Shown here piece by piece: positions 58,464 to 63,934 of a DNA stretch of 63,934 nt. The notes below the pieces were generated by a model, which saw only the letters and a list, made by a program, of their open reading frames with translations, searched no databases and had not been told where the DNA came from. A program made the position numbers and the translations under genes. The stretch's first letter is position 1. Each line of letters opens with the position of its first letter. Source of the stretch: Streptococcus sp. HF-1907 (GTDB taxonomy: Bacteria; Bacillota; Bacilli; Lactobacillales; Streptococcaceae); contig NZ_JADNQT010000012.1 in assembly GCF_015594605.1 (NCBI RefSeq), forward strand, positions 1 to 63,934. The letters run 5' to 3'.

Positions 58464-58480
58464 AATTTGATCTTCAAATT
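58464..58480. promoter_or_regulatory. FabT-box-like palindrome overlapping the fabM stop codon
   Basis: AATTTGATCTTCAAATT, a perfect 7+7 palindrome with a 3-bp centre. It overlaps the TAA of fabM (58479-58481) and stands upstream of the fabT promoter. It may be a second operator site, giving repression across 40-60 bp. Confidence 0.65.
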
Positions 58481-59270
58481 ATTTACCCGAAAATTTAGGA
58501 CGTCGTCTCTCAGTGTGAGCACAGACTCCTTCTTTGAAATCTTCGGTAAAAGCTAAACTCTTTTGCAAGTTCAATTCAAGATCAGCATAATCTTCCCATT
58601 CGGTGAAAGAACTTTGCCAAATCAATTCCTTAATGACTTTATAAGAATTGATTGAGTGACGTTTCAACCGTTTCACCAATTGTTGCAGTGTACGCTCCAA
58701 TTTTTCAGCCTCGCAAACCTTGTAAACAATACCATACTCCAAAGCTTTTTCAGCAGATAAACTTTCACCTGTCATTGATAGTTGAGTCGCACGATTGGCA
58801 CCAATAGCATGACTTAGCAAGTACAAACCACCCGCGTCTGGAGCCAAACCAACACCCACAAAGGCTTGAATGAATTTAGTTTTATCAGAAGCAATGACAA
58901 AATCGGAAGCAACAGTAATATTAGCCGCGGCACCTGCCACAGGACCATCAGCTACCAAAATAACAGGCTTAGGTAATTTTTTGATAGCAAATGAAATCTT
59001 ATTAACCAATTCCGCAATCTTAACCAAAGATTCGACATTGTCATCATCAACGGCATGTTGCATTTCTACTAAATCTCCACCAACAGAGAAAATTTTCCCT
59101 TCGGCTTTTATGACTAACAACTGCACATCTCCCTCACCAGCTAAAGACATGGCTTGCAGTATCTCTTGACACATCGGAATATTAAAGCCATTCGCCACTT
59201 CTGGACGATTTAAAGTCAAGGTCGCAACATTATCCTCAACTCGGTAAATAATATTTTCAAATTCCACCAT
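58479..59270 (-). CDS. fabM: Trans-2/cis-3-decenoyl-ACP isomerase (crotonase family)
   Basis: A 263-residue crotonase-fold enzyme that shifts the double bond from trans-2 to cis-3 so that unsaturated fatty acids can be made without FabA. The oxyanion-hole region is [12 protein letters not shown] (near 58-69) and [17 protein letters not shown] (near 105-121). Position upstream of fabT is the streptococcal arrangement. Its C-terminus overlaps a palindrome. Confidence 0.9.
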   Translation of the reverse strand: MVEFENIIYRVEDNVATLTLNRPEVANGFNIPMCQEILQAMSLAGEGDVQLLVIKAEGKIFSVGGDLVEMQHAVDDDNVESLVKIAELVNKISFAIKKLPKPVILVADGPVAGAAANITVASDFVIASDKTKFIQAFVGVGLAPDAGGLYLLSHAIGANRATQLSMTGESLSAEKALEYGIVYKVCEAEKLERTLQQLVKRLKRHSINSYKVIKELIWQSSFTEWEDYADLELNLQKSLAFTEDFKEGVCAHTERRRPKFSGK

Positions 59271-59306
59271 TAATTCTCCTATAAAAATCTATCACTGTCA
59301 ATAAAT

Positions 59307-59358
59307 AGTTTGATATTCAAATTATTTTAATGATACATAGTTTAACATAATTTTCCAA
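59307..59358 (-). promoter_or_regulatory. fabM promoter with FabT operator
   Basis: On the reverse strand TTGGAA (59353-59358), 17 bp, TATCAT (59330-59335), followed by the palindrome AGTTTGATATTCAAATT (59307-59323) over the transcription start. A weaker site, ACTTTAACAATCAAAGT, lies 85 bp upstream at 59409-59425. Confidence 0.8.
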
Positions 59359-59481
59359 AATATACCAATAAAATCAGCGATATTTATGATACAATTTGAT
59401 GTCATTTTACTTTAACAATCAAAGTATTAATCATAAAAAGCAACATCAAAGAAATTTTGATGCCACTTTTTCATACTTCTA

Positions 59482-60123
59482 TTAAATATCTGTGAGGACT
59501 TGCCTAAGGGAAGAAAGCATACGACTAGCTTTCTTTTGGTTCATTCCAAATTTATGATCTTCGATTGCCCAAACCTCCACATCAGCAGAAACTCCAGCCT
59601 GAATTCCCTTTTCGCTATCCTCGATGATTAAGGCTTCGTCGTTAGCAACTTCTAACAATTTCAAAGCTTGTTGATAAATAGCTGGGTGTGGTTTACTTTC
59701 TTCAAATTGCTCTCCAGACAAAATAATATCGAAGAAATCGATTAGATCTGTCTCTGTTAAAGCACGGTGAATGTCTGCCAAATTCGAACTAGAAGCCACT
59801 GCAATCTTGTAACCTTGAACCTTTAATTGCTTAACTACATCAGCCGTATCCTCAAACATCAGCTCTTTATAAGGGAGAGGATGCTCAGTTTTGTAAGTAT
59901 TATAGTCCTTCTGTAGCTGCTCAATATCCCATTTATCATAGTCATCTCGCAATACAGCCTGCCACACTTGCTTCATATTACCGCCTATAAAAAAGCTATA
60001 AGGTAAATGCTCAATGCCAATACCTCTATCTGCTAAAAATTTTTTCCGACGATCATAATAAAATGTCTCCGTATCAAATAAGACACCATCCATATCAAAA
60101 ATAATTGCTTTAAACTTACTCAT
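59482..60123 (-). CDS. Beta-phosphoglucomutase-like HAD hydrolase
   Basis: 213 residues from ATG 60123 (MSKFKAIIF). Motif I is FDMDGVLFDTE (near 8-18), motif II VASSSN (near 108-113), motif IV IEDSEKGIQAG (near 164-174); the cap is the helical C1 type, as in beta-phosphoglucomutase or phosphatases. Substrate unknown. Divergent from the aspartate kinase gene. Confidence 0.85.
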   Translation of the reverse strand: MSKFKAIIFDMDGVLFDTETFYYDRRKKFLADRGIGIEHLPYSFFIGGNMKQVWQAVLRDDYDKWDIEQLQKDYNTYKTEHPLPYKELMFEDTADVVKQLKVQGYKIAVASSSNLADIHRALTETDLIDFFDIILSGEQFEESKPHPAIYQQALKLLEVANDEALIIEDSEKGIQAGVSADVEVWAIEDHKFGMNQKKASRMLSSLRQVLTDI

Positions 60124-60158
60124 TTTTCCATTATACAACCTTTTTCACCTAAAAACTA

Positions 60159-60187
60159 CTGACAAATTTTCTGAATTTTGCTATAAT
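60159..60187 (+). promoter_or_regulatory. Promoter of the aspartate kinase gene
   Basis: CTGACA (60159-60164), 17 bp, TATAAT (60182-60187), with GC before the -10. A plain leader and TTGGAGC ribosome site follow; no riboswitch is seen. Confidence 0.75.
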
Positions 60188-60217
60188 TGATTTAAAATTC
60201 AAAAAATTGGAGCAACT

Positions 60218-61570
60218 ATGAAAGTTATTAAATTTGGAGGCAGCTCACTGGCTTCTGCTGAACAATTAAAAAAAGTCTTAAATATCGTCAAATCAGATTA
60301 TGAACGACGCTTTGTTGTCGTTTCTGCCCCAGGAAAACGTAACCCTGAAGATACCAAAGTAACCGATGCCCTAATCCAATACTATCAAAACTACACTTCA
60401 GGAAATAATGTCACTGAAAATCAAAATTGGATTATCGAGCGTTACCAATCAATCATTGAAGAACTTGGACTCAATCGCACCATTCTTGACAATATTGCTA
60501 AAGCAATCAAAAGTCTAGCAACATTACCAATTGAAAACAATGATTTTCTTTACGACACATTTCTCGCTGCCGGTGAAGATAATAATGCTAAATTAGTTGC
60601 TGCCTTCTTCAGCAAAATGGATGTTCCAGCACGCTATATCCATCCTAAAGAAGCCGGTTTAATTGTTAGTAGCGAACCAGGAAATGCTCGTATTCTACCT
60701 AGTAGTTACGATAAATTAGAAAATTTAAATAACTACAGCGACGTACTTGTTATTCCTGGTTTTTTTGGGGTAACAGTTGACAATCAAATCTGTACTTTTT
60801 CGCGTGGTGGTTCAGACATTACAGGTTCAATCGTTGCCGCAGGGATCAAGGCTGACCTATATGAAAACTTTACAGACGTTAATGGTATATTTGCAGCGCA
60901 CCCTGGTGTTGTAGAAAAACCACATTCAATTCCTGAGCTAACTTATAAAGAGATGCGTGAACTATCCTATGCTGGGTTCTCAGTTCTCCACGACGAAGCA
61001 CTCATCCCAGCATACCGTGGTAAAATCCCATTAGTTATCAAAAATACAAACAACCCTGAGCATCCAGGGACTAAAATTATCTTGGAACACACAGGAAAAG
61101 ACATTCCAGTAATCGGTATCGCCGCAGACAATGACTTTGTCAGCATCAATATGTCTAAATATCTGATGAACCGTGAAGTTGGTTTTGGTCGTAAGGTCCT
61201 ACAAATTCTTGAAGATCTCAACATTCGCTTTGAACATATGCCAACAGGGATTGATGATATGTCTATTGTCATGAGAGGCCGTGAGTTGACACCAATTAAA
61301 GAACAAGAGATTATTAGCCAACTAACTCGAAAACTAGAAGTCGACCATGTCGAAATTCAACGAGACCTTTCTATCATTATGATTGTTGGTGAAAACATGA
61401 AGAGTCACGTCGGAGTTTCTGCAATCGCCACAAAAGCACTATCAGAAAATCATATCAACTTAACCATGATTTCACAAGGATCTAGCGAAGTATCAATCAT
61501 GTTCGTCATTGATAGTAAAGATGAGAAAAAAGCTGTCAGAGCTCTGTATAATGCCTATTTCAGAAAATAA
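60218..61570 (+). CDS. lysC: Aspartate kinase
   Basis: First enzyme of the aspartate family (Lys, Thr, Met, diaminopimelate). The 450-residue protein begins KVIKFGGSSLASAEQLKKV (kinase phosphate loop), and has FSRGGSDITGSIVAAG (near 200-215) and the two C-terminal ACT domains (about 300-450; GIAADNDFVSINMS, LTMISQGSSEVSIMFV) that mediate feedback control. A monocistronic gene with its own promoter and terminator. Confidence 0.93.
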   Translation: MKVIKFGGSSLASAEQLKKVLNIVKSDYERRFVVVSAPGKRNPEDTKVTDALIQYYQNYTSGNNVTENQNWIIERYQSIIEELGLNRTILDNIAKAIKSLATLPIENNDFLYDTFLAAGEDNNAKLVAAFFSKMDVPARYIHPKEAGLIVSSEPGNARILPSSYDKLENLNNYSDVLVIPGFFGVTVDNQICTFSRGGSDITGSIVAAGIKADLYENFTDVNGIFAAHPGVVEKPHSIPELTYKEMRELSYAGFSVLHDEALIPAYRGKIPLVIKNTNNPEHPGTKIILEHTGKDIPVIGIAADNDFVSINMSKYLMNREVGFGRKVLQILEDLNIRFEHMPTGIDDMSIVMRGRELTPIKEQEIISQLTRKLEVDHVEIQRDLSIIMIVGENMKSHVGVSAIATKALSENHINLTMISQGSSEVSIMFVIDSKDEKKAVRALYNAYFRK

Positions 61571-61610
61571 TATTTCAAAATAAAATATCGAATAAGTACA
61601 CTATTAAAAG

Positions 61611-61649
61611 ACCTGCCTCCTGTATTAAACAGAAGACAGTTTTTTTAAT
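61611..61649 (+). terminator. Terminator after lysC
   Basis: CTGCCTCCTGT / ACAGAAGACAG (two mismatches) followed by seven T. Confidence 0.65.
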
Positions 61650-61830
61650 CCCGTTGATAATGAGTTCAAAATCGAGATACAAAGCTAATAATACAGGTAA
61701 TATTTTTTAGGCTCTATAATTTCTGTAGTGGGTAAATCTACTGCGGAGATTATGGAGCTTTTTCAGTATATCAAAAAAGCTCCATAAGACTTATAATGAA
61801 AAGCGACCAAACCATCATTAGGAAGACCTT

Positions 61831-63139
61831 ATGGAACAACTTAAGAATACCACAGAACTCATCGGATTAAAAGACAAAAATATCAAAATTAAGACTGTTT
61901 TTAAGGCTAATACTCATATCTTGATTGAGGCTAGCCTAGACTATCAGCCTCCACTCTGCCCTCACTGCAAAAGTCAGATGAGCAAGTATGACCTTCAACG
62001 AGCCTCTACTATTCCAATCCTTGACGTCCAAGGCATGCCAACGGTCCTCAAACTCAAGAAGCGACGCTTTCAATGTAAGGGCTATCGCCGTGTGACAGTT
62101 TCTGAGACCAGCTTAGTCAAGAAGCATTGCCAAATCTCGAAGCCTGTCCGGCAGAAAATCACACAATACCATACCGAAAAGTTAACTAATACTGCCATCG
62201 CTAAGAGACTCCACCTTTCAGTATCTCTTGTCCAACGTCAGCTGGAAGCTTTCACCTTCAAGGAAGACTTTACTCATCTTCCTGAGGTTCTATCAGTAGA
62301 TGAATTTTTTCGGAACAAGGGACAACTGGCCTTCATCGCTCAAGATTTTGAGACCAGAAAGATTGTCACTCTCCTTGAAAACAACCGACAAACCACCATC
62401 AAAAACTACTTTTAACGCTATCCTAGAACTGTTCGTGAGGCGGTTAAAGCCGTTACCGTGGACATATCTGGGTCTTATATTCCAATCCTAAGACCCTTCG
62501 CTCTCCTATTTTTAGGCTCAGGCTGAAACAGTCTCTCACCAGACTGTTTCACTCCCCAAAGCTAAAATCGTGCTCGACCGCTTCCATATTGTCCAACACC
62601 TTGGCAGAGCTATGATGAGCACTCGAATTACCATCATGAAGAGCTTTGATAAAAAGTCTCTCCCTTATCGAGCCATGAAGAATCACTGGAGAATCCTGCA
62701 AAAGGACAATCGCAAACTCTCTGACAAACGCTTTTATTCACGAACCTTTAGGCAAACCTTGACTCCAAAAGGAATTGTTAAGAAAATTCTAGATTTATCG
62801 GAGGAGCTCCGCTATTACTATGAGCTGTATCAACTCTTATTATTCCATTTTCAAGAGAAGAATACCGACCATTTTATGGCACTGATTGACGACAACCTTC
62901 CCTTTGTCAATCCTATATTTACCGCTGTCTTTAAGACCTTCAAGAAATACAAATCCTACATCGCAAATGCCCTAGAACTCCCCTATTCTAACGCTAAGCT
63001 AGACGCCGCTAACAAACTCATCAAGGACATTAAGCGTCAAGCTTTCGGATTTCGAAACTTCAAGAACATTAAAACAAAAATTCTCATCGCTTTGAACATC
63101 AAAATAGAGAGAACCAATCTGATTCTCTCTAGATGTTAG
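61831..63139 (+). pseudogene. ISL3-family transposase, nonsense codon and internal hairpin insertion
   Basis: An N-terminal zinc-finger-like CPHCKSQM (residues 46-53) and DDE-type core. A TAA at 62413-62415, in frame after KNYF, stops it; the frame continues as RYPRTVREAVKAVTV. Then, at about 62500-62551, a 52-bp insertion (length 1 mod 3) shifts the frame. It contains TTTTTAGGCTCAGGC and the hairpin GAAACAGTCT / AGACTGTTTC, as in the dispersed repeats at 15055-15095. The rest (from 62570, LDRFHIVQHLG) is intact to the stop at 63139. Confidence 0.88.
62500..62551 (+). repeat. Dispersed hairpin element inserted in the transposase gene (copy E)
   Basis: About 52 bp. TTTTTAGGCTCAGGC is followed by TGAAACAGTCT-ctcacc-AGACTGTTTCA, the same order as in copy B (TTTTTAGGCTCAGGC AGTAACAGTCC ... 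GGACTGTTACT). The stem sequence differs from copy B while remaining self-complementary. The flanking codons join with the ISL3 reading when it is removed. Confidence 0.75.
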
Positions 63140-63185
63140 TGATAAGTCACCCACTTTTTACCATTCACTATTTTAAGACTATAAA

Positions 63186-63228
63186 TAAAAATTCCAGCTA
63201 ATCTTTTAAATAAAAAAACTGGAATTTC
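63186..63228 (-). terminator. Terminator of the rRNA/tRNA operon
   Basis: AATTCCAG / CTGGAATT with an approximately 21-nt loop, followed on the reverse strand by TTTTTATTTA. It lies 45 bp after tRNA-Glu. Confidence 0.65.
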
Positions 63229-63272
63229 ATTTTATTTACAGGTACAATACTAATACCTAAATTCTTAAACAA

Positions 63273-63344
63273 TAGTCCGTACGGGATTCGAACCCGTGTT
63301 ACCGCCGTGAAAAGGCGGTGTCTTAACCCCTTGACCAACGGACC
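63273..63344 (-). tRNA. tRNA-Glu (TTC)
   Basis: 72 nt. Acceptor GGTCCGT / ACGGACT (first pair G-U), anticodon loop CTTTTCAC with TTC, T arm ACGGGTTCGAATCCCGT. Last tRNA of the array. Confidence 0.95.
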
Positions 63345-63352
63345 ATTCTATA

Positions 63353-63378
63353 TGGGCACGAGTGGACTCGAACCACAT
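63353..63378 (-). pseudogene. tRNA 3'-end remnant
   Basis: On the reverse strand ATGTGGTTCGAGTCCACTCG and then TGCCCA: a complete T arm (GTGG-TTCGAGT-CCAC) and acceptor 3' strand, without anticodon arm or 5' half. It lies between tRNA-Thr and tRNA-Glu, at the point where another tRNA would be expected. The T arm equals that of Ile tRNAs as I remember them, but the acceptor does not. Confidence 0.65.
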
Positions 63379-63391
63379 ATAAAAATAAAGA

Positions 63392-63464
63392 TGCCGGCTA
63401 CATGACTTGAACACGCGACCCTCTGATTACAAATCAGATGCTCTACCAACTGAGCTAAGCCGGC
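63392..63464 (-). tRNA. tRNA-Thr (TGT)
   Basis: 73 nt. Acceptor GCCGGCT / AGCCGGC, anticodon loop TTTGTAA (TGT), D arm GCTCAGTTGGTAGAGC. The T arm CGTGTTCAAGTCATG is slightly mismatched but usable. Confidence 0.93.
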
Positions 63465-63474
63465 TATTAAGTTA

Positions 63475-63556
63475 TGCGGGTGAAGGGACTTGAACCCCCA
63501 CGCCGTTAAGCGCCAGATCCTAAATCTGGTGCGTCTGCCAATTCCGCCACACCCGC
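63475..63556 (-). tRNA. tRNA-Leu (TAG)
   Basis: 82 nt, class II. Acceptor GCGGGTG / CACCCGC, anticodon loop ATTTAGGAT with TAG, variable arm GCGCTTAACGGCGT. Confidence 0.95.
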
Positions 63557-63562
63557 AAATAA

Positions 63563-63635
63563 TGACCCGTACTGGGCTCGAACCAGTGACCCATTGATTA
63601 AAAGTCAATTGCTCTACCAACTGAGCTAACGAGTC
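63563..63635 (-). tRNA. tRNA-Lys (TTT)
   Basis: 73 nt. Acceptor GACTCGT / ACGGGTC, anticodon loop CTTTTAA (TTT), T arm CTGGTTCGAGCCCAG. Confidence 0.95.
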
Positions 63636-63653
63636 TTAAGTCTTTCAACTTAA

Positions 63654-63726
63654 CGGTCCCGACGGGAATCGAACCCGCGATCTTCGCCGTGACAGGGCGA
63701 CGTGATAACCGCTACACTACGGGACC
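63654..63726 (-). tRNA. tRNA-Asp (GTC)
   Basis: 73 nt. Acceptor GGTCCCG / CGGGACC, anticodon loop CTGTCAC (GTC), T arm GCGGGTTCGATTCCCGT, discriminator G. Confidence 0.95.
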
Positions 63727-63730
63727 TATA

Positions 63731-63803
63731 TGGGAGTTAACGGGATCGAACCGCTGACCCTCTGCTTGTAAGGCAGATGCTCTCCCAGCTGAGCTAAACT
63801 CCC
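63731..63803 (-). tRNA. tRNA-Val (TAC)
   Basis: 73 nt. Acceptor GGGAGTT / AACTCCC, anticodon loop CTTACAA (TAC). First tRNA after 5S rRNA. Confidence 0.95.
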
Positions 63804-63808
63804 CTTTG

Positions 63809-63923
63809 CTAAGCGACTTCCCTATCTAACAGGGGGCAACCCCCAACTACATCAGGCGTACTAGGGCTTAACTACTGTGTTCGGCATGGGAACAGGTGTA
63901 TCTCCTAGGCTATCGTCACTTAA
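63809..63923 (-). rRNA. rrf: 5S ribosomal RNA
   Basis: About 115 nt on the minus strand, starting TTAAGTGACGATAGCC and ending GGAAGTCGCTTAGC. The universal 5S core is present: CCATGCCGAACACAG and the AAGCCC loop. It is the end of an rRNA operon whose 23S and 16S genes would lie to the right of the window, with the tRNA array following. Ends are estimated. Confidence 0.95.
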
Positions 63924-63934
63924 CTACGAGTATT

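Larger units (their letters stand above)
61710..63155 (+). mobile_element. ISL3-family insertion sequence, disrupted copy
   Basis: Left end starts GGCTCTATAATTTCTGTAGTGG (61710 on). A 13-bp hairpin (TATGGAGCTTTTT... / ...AAAAGCTCCATA, about 61751-61791) lies before the transposase and may block read-in. On the right the sequence matches the copy at 1-251 up to GTGATAAGTCA, but the last 20 or so bases (inverted repeat) differ, so the right terminus seems lost or replaced. About 1.45 kb, a usual ISL3 size. Both copies are in the same orientation. Confidence 0.8.

Noticed and set aside
63348..63620. A 90-codon minus-strand reading frame across the tRNA array
   Set aside because: It runs through tRNA-Thr, -Leu and -Lys and is non-coding.

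Overview
The window looks like a chromosomal segment of a low-GC Gram-positive coccus of the Streptococcus salivarius group (S. salivarius, S. vestibularis or S. thermophilus). The basis is recognition of protein families and gene order: fabM-fabT-fabH-acpP-fabK-fabD-fabG-fabF-accB-fabZ-accCDA with the FMN-type reductase FabK, manLMN followed by a DUF956 gene, a serine T-box before serS, trmB-ccrZ-ecsBA, rimP-nusA-ylxR-ylxQ-infB-rbfA, copYAZ, a small SRP RNA, and ISL3-family insertion sequences. No similarity search could be run, so the species is inferred. Most genes are on the minus strand. An rRNA operon end with a tRNA array lies at the right edge, also on the minus strand, so most of the window is transcribed away from it in the same direction.

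Layout. 1-251: 3' end of an ISL3-family IS. 266-7066: pgi, SRP RNA, a small Zn-ribbon-like ORF, tadA, an MBL hydrolase, tgt, a DUF975 membrane protein, perR, a CoA-binding protein and an EntA-immunity-like protein. 7067-10053: a repeat-rich gap and polA. 10254-11986: remnant of an LPXTG surface protein, a HAD phosphatase and a UPF0126 membrane protein. 12100-15730: copper operon copYAZ embedded in inverted repeats. 15660-16720: repeat-rich, mostly gene-poor stretch. 16727-23730: nucleotidyltransferase, LOG protein, and the rbfA-infB-ylxQ-ylxR-nusA-rimP operon.

24077-30221 is the most unusual region. Four consecutive minus-strand genes form a c-di-GMP-linked polysaccharide locus: a PAS-GGDEF diguanylate cyclase, a GT2-GtrA glycosyltransferase, a cellulose-synthase-like GT2 with a C-terminal PilZ domain, and a large polytopic membrane protein. 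Each of the four carries at least one inactivating lesion (two in-frame stops, one frameshift, and two homopolymer indels in the cyclase). The locus lies between rimP and a tRNA-Ser gene, as an island would.

30405-41002: tRNA-Ser, trmB, ccrZ, ecsBA, hit, an LCP protein, a GNAT protein, tsaE, a purine permease, two DUF1361 proteins and a HAD phosphatase. 41003-46835: catabolite-controlled mannose/glucose PTS manLMN-manO, and a serine T-box with a small ORF and serS. 46886-48555: an exo/endonuclease-fold protein and a conserved hypothetical. 48607-59270: the complete type II fatty-acid synthesis cluster with FabT operators. 59482-61570: a HAD protein and aspartate kinase. 61710-63155: second ISL3 copy, killed by a nonsense codon and by insertion of a small hairpin repeat. 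63273-63923: tRNA Glu, a tRNA 3' remnant, Thr, Leu, Lys, Asp, Val, then 5S rRNA.

Two themes recur outside the genes. Small dispersed hairpin repeats occur around polA, cop, rimP and inside the IS. Two intra-operon spacers (infB-rbfA and manL-manM) each carry a perfect 16-bp stem with the same 7-nt loop, ATTATCG, in the mRNA sense although the stems are unrelated.
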